Of a stretch of DNA of 64,000 nucleotides, positions 1 to 9,160 are shown in pieces. Location: the NCBI GenBank assembly GCA_001695595.3, contig MBPM02000073.1:310001-374000 (forward strand), given 5' to 3'. The notes beneath the pieces are model-generated. The model did not search any database. It saw nothing but the letters and a program-made list of their open reading frames with translations, and was not told where the DNA came from. This DNA is from Plasmopara viticola. Lineage: Eukaryota > Oomycota > Peronosporomycetes > Peronosporales > Peronosporaceae. The position numbers were made by a program, and so were the translations under genes. Position 1 is the first letter of the stretch. Each line of letters starts with the position of its first letter.

Positions 1-1164
1 AAGACAACGGAAACTCCCCCTTATCAGAGCGGCTGCTCACATTTGTCGCATGGACCTCTTGTCGTGTGGACCATATGTAGGTGGTTTATGCGACGAATGG
101 TGATGTGAAGATATATGTAAGGGCGTACTTTGTAGGACAATGAAGTGCAAAAGGCGCAGTAGTATAATGTCGCAATAAATAGCATTGCTAGATATTTTGA
201 AACGTCATTGGACCTCTTGGATTGTCATTTAGTGAGATGATGTGTTTGCTATCAGGTAGTAAAGACAACGAATACTCCCTCAGTTAAATGAAATGCTGTA
301 GTAAAAAGTCAGTTATATGTATTGCATTTCAATACCGAAAAAAATACAATTCACATTTTGTCTACTAGACTTCACAAACGATTTGTACATAAGCTTATGA
401 CGGTATGTTTAAGCTTCAAATTCACGGCGCCGTCGCATATGATTCTAAAGTCTTTGTCGGTAGCAGCAAAGTCGTCATCAACGCGAAGCAGGTATCCTGC
501 CGCGGTTTTCTATTTGCTCCTTTTTCGCCATACCACCTCTTAGAGGAAAATATTGTGATTACCAATTTAGATTTCAAATGACATTAGACCGTGCGTGCGT
601 CGGTCAATCGAAAATAATCACGTTGGCTCTACTTCTCTAGGTCTCAACAATTAAGCACACGTACAGTAACCACTAGCTTTCATTAACAAAAGAGTATATT
701 TTAACACTTTATCACGTTGACGTTCATTGGCAAAAAGCTCATGTTCAGTCGAAATTTGAGATTACAATCTGAGTATCAGTCAATTTTTTCGCGTCGGCAC
801 ATAAAAAAATGATTAAAATTAGCGTGTGTGCTTAAATACCGAACGAGAGCATTCACTCAATGCGTTGCACCACTAGTCAAGTCGAGAGAGTGACAAAGCA
901 ACGCAATGTACAAGCGCGTAGCCCTCAAAAAGATTAAAGTGGATATATTTCTGAAAAAGGCTAATAATCGTAGTACGTGGAGCACTTATTGCGATAGTAA
1001 AATGTACCTCTTTTTAAACTCAAGCGTCAAGGACCACACTCCTTCGTTAAAATGAATGCCTTAAAGTTTGTTATTTATCAGACCAGCTGCTCATGAATGT
1101 CTTGTCGTGTGGACCATACGTAGATGGTTTATGCGACCAATGGTGATGTGAAGATTAATGTGAG

Positions 1165-1836
1165 GGCGTACTCTGTAGGACAATGAAGTGCAAAAGGCGC
1201 ACTAATATAATGTCGCAATAAATAGCATTGCTAGATATTTTGAGACGGCATTGGACCTGTCGTTTAGTGAGATGATGTGTTTGCTATCAGGTAGTAAAGA
1301 CAACGATTACACCCCCGTATCAGAGCGGCTGCTCACATTTGTCGCATGAACGTCTTGTCGTGCGGACCATATGATGATGGGTGAAGCAACCAATGGTGAT
1401 GTGAAGATAAAAATGTGAGGGCGTACTTTGTAGGACAATGAAGTGCAAAAGGCGCAGTAGTATAACGTCGCAATAAATACCATTGCTAGATATTTTGAGA
1501 CGGCATTGGACCTCTTGACAAATACCTTTGCGCGCATGGAATCTAAAGACCGTGCGAAAGTTCGCGTAATCAGGAGTATTCTACCGGCATTCCATACGAG
1601 CGAAAGATTTGCAAACATGGATAGCCTACCAAAATTTTGATTTGCCTCTTTTCTTTCGCATCTTGTCGCTCTCATGTGCTCGTTACCCATCCTAGTTGGC
1701 AAATTATCGAAGTAAATGACGTTTCTGCAGCTTGAGCACGACCAGGAGCCCACTATTCTTTTTGCGCTGCAAGTTGTGAAGCATGCGTCGATCGTGCGCT
1801 TTCGTGCTCATTCTAGCTACAATTATGGCCACTGGT
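1165..1836. repeat. left arm of near-identical inverted repeat flanking the gene island
   Basis: This stretch is the reverse complement of 8484-9160 with only a few mismatches seen by eye. The 148-codon frames inside the two arms differ at two residues. Homology ends abruptly at both sides. The arms enclose about 6.6 kb containing the two host genes. Confidence 0.75.
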
Positions 1837-1932
1837 CATGGACACTCCGCCGTACCGCCGGGTAGATCATACCATCCCCGTCCTGGTTTGGACTCTACCG
1901 GTCGGAACCGAGAAGATGCACGACCTCACTGA
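1783..1932 (+). CDS. short ORF with secretion leader, 49 aa
   Basis: The 49-codon ORF starts with a hydrophobic leader (MRRSC, then VLILATIMATGHG) and continues with about 29 polar, proline- and arginine-rich residues. The leader looks like a cleavable signal peptide ending near residue 20. The start is chosen because the same ATG context (a conserved upstream block ending AAGC-ATG) and the same leader recur in front of at least thirteen other ORFs in the window. Function is unknown. The short tail matches no family I recognise, and the ORF may be a truncated remnant of a longer secreted protein, since similarity to other copies continues past the stop in another frame. Expression is not shown. 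Confidence 0.4.
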   Translation: MRRSCAFVLILATIMATGHGHSAVPPGRSYHPRPGLDSTGRNREDARPH

Positions 1933-2295
1933 CAAGTCGGGGATCGAGCGTAGTGGAATCTACTGTCAAGTTGACTCGTTAAAAGCCAAAGCTAAAGAGA
2001 AACTTAAGCCGAAATATCATACTGCTTTAGTAACAAGAGCAATATGTTGTTCTTTTCAGTTGGTTTACTCATTCAAACCAGTTGCTTTGTTCTTTTGATG
2101 AAAAAAATACCTCGGGCTGAGATTTAATTTCGTCTTGTCATAGCTACCAAGTACAATTTTTGATGTTATCGATCGCTGCTAACAAAAGTATGCCACGGTC
2201 TATTGAACTTTTCGCTAGCGCTTGTTCGGGTAAAGCTTGTTAACAAATGAGTATCCAGAGGTCCAGGCGCACATGAAGCCCGTCTTGTGCAGTAA

Positions 2296-2799
2296 TTTTC
2301 TTAAGTTGTTTGGCTTTCGAAGAGTAAAATTGTCTTGCTTGTATAGCTTTAAGGCCTAAATTGTCAATTTTCGCGATTGGCTTCCTCGTAAACAACTTCC
2401 GGACTTGCGAATGATTTCCCTCTCAAAGTTGACGCTGAGATTAAAAAACCTAACGGAATTGACTCCATATCCTTCAAGAAAATGCTTCCCCAACGCTGCG
2501 CTACCTTAACGTCGCAGTACTGCTCGTCTTGCCGTATCTTCGGTAGGACGGCTTTCCGAGCCAAACTACTTCGCGCCTTGGAATGTCGTAGCGGCCAAAA
2601 ACTTCACATACAACACCGAACTGCACGCCACGTAAACCTTGACGCTTCCGTTGACCATTGCAATTGTGAGAATGGGAAAGTTAATGATTCGCCTGATGAC
2701 ATTGGGACGTGAGATGGTCCACCTTGAGGCAGTTTAACGAAGAGCTTAGCGATAACTTTAGTACGATGAGACTTGCAACCATCATGGGTGCGAAATTGC
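2296..2799. other. no confident gene; possible decayed coding fragment
   Basis: This gap lies between the repeat copy and the first LINE fragment. A 66-codon minus-strand ORF (2364-2564) and an adjacent open minus-strand stretch in another frame (about 2520-2650) could be pieces of a frameshifted gene, but I recognise no domain. I call no gene here. Confidence 0.4.
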
Positions 2800-2810
2800 C
2801 CAAGTCATTT

Positions 2811-3136
2811 GTATTGTATTGTATTACGTTATCGCGTTGCCAAGTTATGCACGTGCTAGGCTCAGTCTGGCTAGTCCACGGCATAGAGTGGTGTCCGCAT
2901 ACGTCGGGTCTCGTTCGGCGGGCAGTGCAGCCAGCACCGAGGTCGTGAGGGTCTTCCATTATTTTGTGTAGTTCTGACTTGGTAAGAGCCCAGGTGGCGC
3001 CCTGGTGCTGGAGACCGTCGCGTCGAGGGTGAGACTCGTTAGAGACCTGCAGATGCCCGAGAGCACCTACCCGAAGCGCGCGAGCATTTAGCCCCCGCGC
3101 TTGGAAGGAGGGCGTCACCCCAACCTTTTCCGTAAA
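2811..3136 (-). mobile_element. LINE-derived non-autonomous insertion, copy A (326 bp)
   Basis: The insertion is bounded by a perfect 11-bp target-site duplication, CCAAGTCATTT, at 2800-2810 and 3137-3147. On the minus strand it begins with the same 5' leader as LINE copy B (compare 2995-3130 with 5232-5356). It ends with the LINE 3' region and a TACAA-type simple-repeat tail (2811-2825). Between them only a short stretch of the reverse-transcriptase C-terminal region remains (around 2970-2995), so nearly all coding sequence is missing. Both element ends plus a clean duplication suggest it moved in this short form, using proteins from a full-length element. It lies 10 bp past the stop codon of the dioxygenase gene, in its likely 3' UTR. 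Confidence 0.85.
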
Positions 3137-3157
3137 CCAAGTCATTTAACTTATTGA

Positions 3158-4069
3158 TTACTCAGCCATTTTGTACATTGGTTTAAATAGCCACTGTGAC
3201 AATTTTCGGGACAAAAGTTCACTTATTAAGGGCCAATTGTCTTTAGAATAAGCCACATTGTGACTCTCCACCAAATGGATCGAATATGCGTGGCGCGAAT
3301 GGGGCGACTTGTTTGCCTCACTGAAGTGCACAAAAGAGCTGTGCAAGAGCACAAGATCTCCTTTCTTGGTAAGTAATGGCTGGCTCTTGGTATTATCAAA
3401 AGGCTCCACCACCTCGGGTACATTTTCAAGCAACATCCGTCCATTTTTCTCCTGTTGCTCCTTTGTGGTACGTCTCAATCGCTGACGCACTGGCACAGTC
3501 AAGTGCGAGCCTGGCACACCATGCAAAAAGCCGTTCTCAAAAATACAGTCCTCCAAAGCCCACCAAAACCCCACGATAGATTGGGGCTCAGTAAACAAAT
3601 AGCTGCCATCCTGATGAGATTTCACTTTTCCAACACTCGGTTGCTTAAAAATGTACATGGACTGTACCACCATCGACCACATATACTTTAGAGACTTGAC
3701 AATGTCCTGCACCGTAGCGTCGTAGCTGACCTTTTCAAACACTGGGTCAAGATTGTGCAGGTTGTGACCAATCTTGTTGATAGCTACGTTTAGTAGCACT
3801 GCCATCGTCTTTTGGTCCTCGGTAAAAGCACGTTCTTCAATAAAGTAGCAAATCTTGTCGCCTGATTCAAGAAAGTAGTGGTCGTTCATCCGACGCGTCT
3901 GCTCATTGGTTGTAAATTTGGAACGATGCTTGCGAACGTCACGCCGAGCCACGTGCTCACGTGCTATTGCGCGCAATTTATCGTATAAAGAGGCGGACAA
4001 CGCCCCGGGGATGACGAGAAAGCCGTCGCGATAGAAAGCATCAAGCTGGTCGGGAGTCAACCCTGGCAT
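3158..4069 (-). CDS. phytanoyl-CoA dioxygenase family protein (PHYHD1-like)
   Basis: The 303-residue protein belongs to the Fe(II)/2-oxoglutarate-dependent phytanoyl-CoA dioxygenase family, close in length to animal PHYHD1 (about 290 residues). The double-stranded beta-helix iron site is visible: H152 and D154 in the SHQDG motif and distal H248 in FVHFSEAN. R259 is placed to bind 2-oxoglutarate. Residues 167-190 (GFWWALED..ENG..GVPGSH) are typical of the family. An opening FYRDGFLVIPG (residues 12-22) supports the chosen start. No signal peptide or targeting sequence is evident, so it is probably cytosolic. The family oxidises organic substrates with O2 and 2-oxoglutarate; the substrate here is unknown. 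The gene has no intron and looks intact, although LINE derivatives flank it on both sides. It is divergent from the chaperonin-like gene to the right. Confidence 0.92.
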   Translation of the reverse strand: MPGLTPDQLDAFYRDGFLVIPGALSASLYDKLRAIAREHVARRDVRKHRSKFTTNEQTRRMNDHYFLESGDKICYFIEERAFTEDQKTMAVLLNVAINKIGHNLHNLDPVFEKVSYDATVQDIVKSLKYMWSMVVQSMYIFKQPSVGKVKSHQDGSYLFTEPQSIVGFWWALEDCIFENGFLHGVPGSHLTVPVRQRLRRTTKEQQEKNGRMLLENVPEVVEPFDNTKSQPLLTKKGDLVLLHSSFVHFSEANKSPHSRHAYSIHLVESHNVAYSKDNWPLISELLSRKLSQWLFKPMYKMAE

Positions 4070-4203
4070 TTTGGGACGTGTAATCGAATGCTAAATTACC
4101 AAACCCTTGATGATAACGTTTTTTCAAAGTAAATCAAATGCTGCCAGATATATGAAATCCAAAACAACATATGAGTATCAAAAGATACCATCGTCCATGA
4201 CTC
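4070..4203. promoter_or_regulatory. upstream region of the dioxygenase gene, cut by a LINE insertion
   Basis: Only 134 bp lie between the dioxygenase start codon and the LINE target-site duplication at 4204-4216. Without the LINE, this segment would join 5367-5530 to form the interval between two divergent genes, so it is a candidate shared promoter. I see no convincing oomycete initiator motif in it. Confidence 0.35.
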
Positions 4204-4216
4204 AAATCCTTACTTA

Positions 4217-5366
4217 AAGTAATGTTTTACGTTATCGCGTTGCCAAGTTATGCACGTGCTAGGCTCTATGGCTAGTCCACGGCATAGAGTGGTGTCCGCA
4301 TACGTCGAGTCTCGTTCGGCGGGCAGTGCATCCAGCACCGAGGTCGTATGGGTCTTCCATTTCTTTCGGTCTTGTGCAAGGGTACGTACCACTTCGAGGT
4401 CTTGTGCTATCCGGAGTCGAAAGCCGGAGCCACGGAAAACAAGGTTGTGGTCGAGTGTTGAGGGGAGCGTGGTGCGGGGACGTCCGCGCCATTTTGCTGC
4501 GGTGGAGAAGAAGTAGGCACGCATCTGGAGTTAGCTGGAATGTCGGGATTGCGGCGAAGTACATGGCCAAACAGGGACCAGCGAGCTTGTGTCAGTCGTA
4601 GTCTCAGCGGCCGCTCATCACAGAGGTCGTAGAGTCTTGCATTCAAAATGTGTCGGGGGTAGCGATAGCCAAGAGCGTAGCGAAGCTGGCGGCGATGGAA
4701 ACTCTCGAGGCCGTGGAGCTCTGACTTGGTAAGAGCCCAGGTGGCGCAGTTGTACAGCAGAATTGGTAGAACGTAGGTGTTGTACAATCGAATGCGGGTC
4801 TTGGGTGAGATGAGCGTATGGCGGAGCTAGACGGACCAGAGGCGGTGGAGCGCGAGGGTGGCCAGGGACTTGCGTCGGGATAGATCTTCAATATCGCCGA
4901 GGAGTGTTCCGAGCTTCTTAATGTGGCGCCAGGTTTCTTCTCGGGATCGGGCGTGTCGAGTGGCGCCCGACGGGTTGCAGTGGCGGCGGATTTCGGTGAC
5001 TTCGGTCTTGGCTTCGTTTTTTTTTTTTTCAGGGTTAGAAGGAAGTCATCAATGCGGTGCTCATCTCTATCGTAGATCTTGGTCTCTCGGAGGCCAAGGA
5101 TATCGACGCGGTAGCGCCGGAGATCTTCGGGGAGTGTTTCGTGCTTCTTGCGCTTCGAACCTAGAGAATTCACATTAAAGGAGCCAATCCGGATGCGGTT
5201 GGCGCGGTTAAGGGCGTGGAAGGGGGTTTGGCCTGGTGCTGGAGACCGTCGCGTCGAGGGTGAGACTCGTTAGAGACCTGCAGATGCCCGAGAGCACCTG
5301 CCCGAAGCGCGCGAGCATTTAGCCCCCGCGCTTGGAAGGAGGGCGTCACCCCAACCTATCCCGAAT
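4217..5366 (-). mobile_element. LINE-derived non-autonomous insertion, copy B (1150 bp)
   Basis: A perfect 13-bp target-site duplication, AAATCCTTACTTA, lies at 4204-4216 and 5367-5379. On the minus strand the order is 5' leader (5366-5200), the start of an APE-type endonuclease domain (GSFNVNSLG..VDILGLRETK, about 5200-5040), a run of 13 T on the plus strand (5017-5029), then the C-terminal part of the reverse-transcriptase protein and a 3' tail. The endonuclease core and the catalytic reverse-transcriptase domain are missing. The T run marks the internal deletion point, and copy C has the same junction. The LINE clade is not resolved. Confidence 0.87.
4280..5215 (-). pseudogene. LINE ORF remnant: endonuclease N-terminus joined to RT C-terminus
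   Basis: The first segment carries the beginning of an exonuclease-endonuclease-phosphatase fold (FNVNSLG, then LGLRETK). After the A-tract junction another frame continues with the connection region and with LLYNCATWALTKSEL, ESFHRRQLRYALGY and FGHVLRRNPDIPAN, which are typical of the region after the reverse-transcriptase domain in non-LTR elements. The two parts are in different frames, and several frames are needed towards the 3' end. It cannot supply retrotransposition activity. Confidence 0.8.
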
Positions 5367-5530
5367 AAATCCTTACTTACTTAGTGCAATAGGCGAGGAG
5401 GGTCACCTTGCGCTGTAGGATTACGCTTTCAGCCCTGAGCTAGCAAAACTATACGATTTAAAGGGTCTTTTTTCAAGGATCAAAACCTCTATACGAGAGT
5501 ATATTGTGAAAAATACAGTATTTATTGCAG

Positions 5531-7349
5531 GGATTTAAATGAAAATTCGCAAGGGTGCGTAATCCTACTCCAAGCTGTCTCTGGGGTGGCGCGTGCTGTG
5601 CGTTCTTTGTACGGTCCGCATAAGCTGCGTAAGCAGGTGACAGGTATGTAGATGCATTATGGTATAATCAAAACAAAATCTCACGCGTTTTGCATTGCAC
5701 AGATGAGCTAGGTCAGACGCTATTTAGTGCAGACACGTACGCTGTGGCAAGCGTGCTGCAGAGTGAGAGCGCAGGCACTGCTATTCTACAAAAAGCACTG
5801 GATGAACAGCAGACAGACTTTGGCACCGTACGTAAGTTCTTTATGTTTGCAATGTGATAATGATGGCTTGGACTTGCGATGACAGAGCTGCACAACGATG
5901 GTGACTTTGTGCGGCGTGTTGACAGAAGCTGTGATGGAGCTTCTGCGTCAAGGATTAAACCCGTGAGATTCGAATTGCAAACCTTAACATTATTCGTTTT
6001 GATGGGTTCTGTAGTGATGTTATATGACATGCTGTTTAGAAGTACGTGGCCATTCGTTAAATATGCAATGATTATTTAAAATGATCGCATTGTAGACTAC
6101 CAAAGCATGCGAGTCCCACTGTCTGAAGCTGTTCCATCGCTTGATCGTCTGCCATGGACTAAACAACTCGAAGCTGTGGGAAGTATACTTTCAACTAGGT
6201 GAGCTCTTTCTAGAAGATTAAGTACAATGTCCACCATTTTGTAGCAAATACAGATCGATTGCAGCAAATTTAGCCGTAAAAGCGGCTTCGATACTTGACC
6301 CGAGTCAATTTTGAGGTGATGACGTCCAATCACTCTCGGATCTTGTGACGACTCAAGTGGTGCTTGGAGGTGTCACGTCAGCCACCAGCTCTCGAGCTTT
6401 CAAAGGCATTTTACTGCCAGTAGCAAAAACCTCTCTTCGAACGGCATTAAGCCTCAAATTGGCGTCTGCTTCTAGCCTCACAATAGATAAAGGCGTTGTA
6501 ATTCTTGTGGGGGACTTGGATGCTATCACGTTCCCTATGGACCTTTCGTTTCAGGTCATTTTTGTTCATGGTGAAATTAGTACACGAACAATTGATGCAT
6601 TTGTAGCATGTCCCATTTCTTTACTTTGTATCCCTGTGGCATCCTACGGCACATTGCGTCAGCTCGCCGAGCTGAGTGGAGCTCAAGCTGTGGAAGCGTG
6701 GGAAGAATTGGTACCTCATGCCATCGGTCACGAGTGTCTCGAGGTGAAAGTTCATGAAGTCTCTGTGAGTAAAGTATATGACGAAAAGAATGATGAGGTG
6801 ACAACTTTGTACGTACAAGTCTTGAGTCACGATACCACGAGAAAAATGCATGCGTCCATTCTTGTACAAGGACCGACGAAATCTTTGGCTCTAAAATTAC
6901 AAACCGAGACTTTAACAATGATACATTGTTTACGCAATACATTGCGCTCAAAGTACGTGCTTCCAGGGAATGGAAGCTTCTGGTGCGCCTGTGCTGCAGC
7001 AGTCAAGCAAGAGGCAGAAAGGCTGGCTTCGTCCAGTCACGAGCTGCTGAGTGTTGCTGGAGCTCGTCTTACAAGTTCATTGATTCAATTGAATGTGCTC
7101 CTGCTCGAAAATTCAACGAATGCTTCCTATTTTGCACGATTGGCGCGTGTCCGTTTAGTCCAAGATAAGTTTGCTCGAAGCGTACGAGATGTGGGTGCGA
7201 CCAAGTTTTACGCACGCTACTATGACTTTCGGAACACCAAGTACATGGTTCTATTGACCACATTAACATATGCAGAAAGCGAACTGTTGCGCGTTGATGA
7301 GTACGAAAGTAATAGGTCTGCCATTCAACGAGCTTTTCGGGTGATTTAG
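5531..7349 (+). CDS. group II chaperonin-like protein (MKKS/BBS6-like), five exons, in-frame TGA
   Basis: I join exons 5531-5643, 5703-5827, 5886-5962, 6106-6198 and 6254-7349. All four introns (59, 58, 143 and 55 bp) start GT and end AG, and the phases fit. The roughly 500-residue product has features of CCT/thermosome relatives: VARAVRSLYGPH, then VTDELGQTLFSADTY, then the degenerate nucleotide-loop region DFGTSCTTMVTLCG, and an apical-domain-like segment from about residue 175. The catalytic GDGTT motif is degraded, as in ciliary Bardet-Biedl chaperonin-like proteins, and MKKS/BBS6 fits best by length. A TGA at 6312-6314 interrupts the frame near residue 156, yet the same frame stays open for 344 more codons. 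No in-frame ATG is seen upstream, so the first exon is missing or undetected. It may be a recent pseudogene or a sequence error. Confidence 0.6.
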
Positions 7350-8279
7350 CTTTTACTCAATATCTATCGCCACAATATAAACTAGCTTGTCAAATGGGAA
7401 CATTATATATAAAACACTATCTAAAAGCTCGCTGATCAAATGAACACTCTATTTGAATTGCTACATTCTGCGTAAAAAAGCCAATTTGGACAGTCTTCAG
7501 CCTTGTCAATAATTCGCTTGCGCTGTAAGCTCTAGGCTATGACACGACACCAGTTGGTTGGAGGCTGCATACATCGTGCCACGAGCGAATGGTCTGCCTC
7601 GTATTTTAACAATAAATTCGAACTACTTGAAGCACGCTAACACCAAGCGCACGCAAATAACCGTCGTAAAGCGCTCCCTGTTCTTAAAGATTGAGCATGG
7701 AGCAGATTATAGAATTGATCTTCGGTATCTTAAGCCTTGCGAATGGTAAAATAGTTTCTCGGATGGATAAGTTTGTTACGTACCTGTCATTTTACACAAA
7801 AGCGAGAAGCCAGGTCTTGTAGCGCTGTTCCATCGCTTGAAGCCTTCATCAGGCGATTTACTGAATCCTAGACAAGCATTTTGTTAAAGGCATTGCCGTT
7901 GCACGGAAGCTGCTAATCTCGGGGCTAAATCACCACTCAATCAGCTCTAAGCTCAATAGTTAACGTTAGTGAATAGAATCCAATTTACCTCTCGCTTTGG
8001 TATAATACCGAGTCAGGCGCTGAAAATGTAAGGTCCGAGCGCAAAAGTTGAGTAATTCCGACGTGCAGCAGAACAACCAAGACTTTTGTATAAACATCGG
8101 ATTGCAGTGACCTTCGCGCAATCATTCTGGAGTAGGTCAAGAGGATCCTACAAGTTTTGTAAAGCGACATAATAACCAGAAGCTCTTGAGATTAGATCTC
8201 TTCTGTTTGACAGCGGTTTTCGCATGAGAATGCTGCTAACCTTGGCCGTCCAGAAGCACCGATAAAAGCCGCTCTCGTC
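7350..8279. other. intergenic stretch without a recognisable gene
   Basis: I see no domain, no repeat shared with the rest of the window and no RNA gene. Two short ORFs of about 60 codons (7558-7749 plus, 7985-8170 minus) have no recognisable feature and are not called. Confidence 0.5.
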
Positions 8280-8434
8280 TCATCTATATACCTTTCTTGA
8301 GCTGTAGCACATTGCGCGCGACAGAATGTACACGCTCAATAGTGCTCTATAAACCGGTATTAAGGTCTGTTCGCAACTTCCATGGGAAGACCCTGGTCCA
8401 TCGAGCCCCTTCAGGGGAAAATAGAGGGTTTTGG

Positions 8435-8539
8435 CTAACCAATACATGGAGTACGACGATAGGGGATAGGGGCCTCGTAACCGTGACCAGTGGCCATAAT
8501 TGTAGCTAGAATGAGCACGAAAGCGCACGATCGACGCAT
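8435..8539 (-). CDS. short ORF with secretion leader, 34 aa
   Basis: The 34-codon ORF starts with MRRSCAFVLILATIMATGHG, a clear signal-peptide-like leader, followed by only 14 residues. It is the inverted counterpart of the 49-aa ORF at 1783-1932: the leaders are identical, but the tails differ after the predicted cleavage site. Probably a truncated relic; function unknown. Confidence 0.35.
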   Translation of the reverse strand: MRRSCAFVLILATIMATGHGYEAPIPYRRTPCIG

Positions 8540-9160
8540 GCTTCACAACTTGCAGCGCAAAAAGAATAGTGGGCTCCTGGTCGTGCTCAAGCTGCAGAAA
8601 CGTCATTTACTTCGATAATTTGCCAACTAGGATGGGTAACGAGCACATGAGAGCGACAAGATGCGAAAGAAAAGAGGCAAATCAAAATTTTGGTAGGCTA
8701 TCCATGTTTGCAAATCTTTCGCTCGTATGGAATGCCGGTAGAATACTCCTGATTACGCGAGCTTTCGCACGGTCTTTAGATTCCATGCGCGCAAAGGTAT
8801 TTGTCAAGAGGTCCAATGCCGTCTCAAAATATCTAGCAATGGTATTTATTGCGACGTTATACTACTGCGCCTTTTGCACTTCATTGTCCTACAAAGTACG
8901 CCCTCACATTTTTATCTTCACATCACCATTGGTTGCTTCACCCATCATCATATGGTCCGCACGACAAGACGTTCATGCGACAAATGTGAGCAGCCGCTCT
9001 GATACGGGGGAGTAATCGTTGTCTTTACTACCTGATAGCAAACACATCATCTCACTAAACGACAGGTCCAATGCCGTCTCAAAATATCTAGCAATGCTAT
9101 TTATTGCGACATTATATTAGTGCGCCTTTTGCACTTCATTGTCCTACAAAGTACGCCCCT
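8484..9160. repeat. right arm of near-identical inverted repeat flanking the gene island
   Basis: This is the partner of 1165-1836 in inverted orientation. At 9160 the two arms diverge sharply within a 250-bp module. Confidence 0.75.

Larger units (their letters stand above)
1..2295 (-). repeat. inverted copy of the window's main repeat family (left copy)
   Basis: Read on the minus strand, this stretch follows the same order of segments as the array units further right. 1-300 matches the end-of-unit module near 22.7 kb, 545-1080 matches about 22.0-22.4 kb, and 1780-2290 matches the leader-ORF segment. It lacks the solo LTR that every array unit carries, so it branched off before that insertion. 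Homology stops near 2295. The 250-bp module recurs at about 1-240, 1080-1300 and 1307-1500. Apart from one short secreted-peptide ORF, long ORFs here are not supported. Confidence 0.8.

Noticed and set aside
1307..1753. 148-codon ORF, also found at 8569-9015
   Set aside because: It lies antisense across the leader-ORF upstream block and the 250-bp module, shows no domain, and is open in both places only because the two arms are recent copies.
1165..9160. Gene island as a composite transposon with terminal inverted repeats
   Set aside because: The arms are internal parts of a dispersed repeat family and not element ends; there is no flanking target duplication and no transposase.
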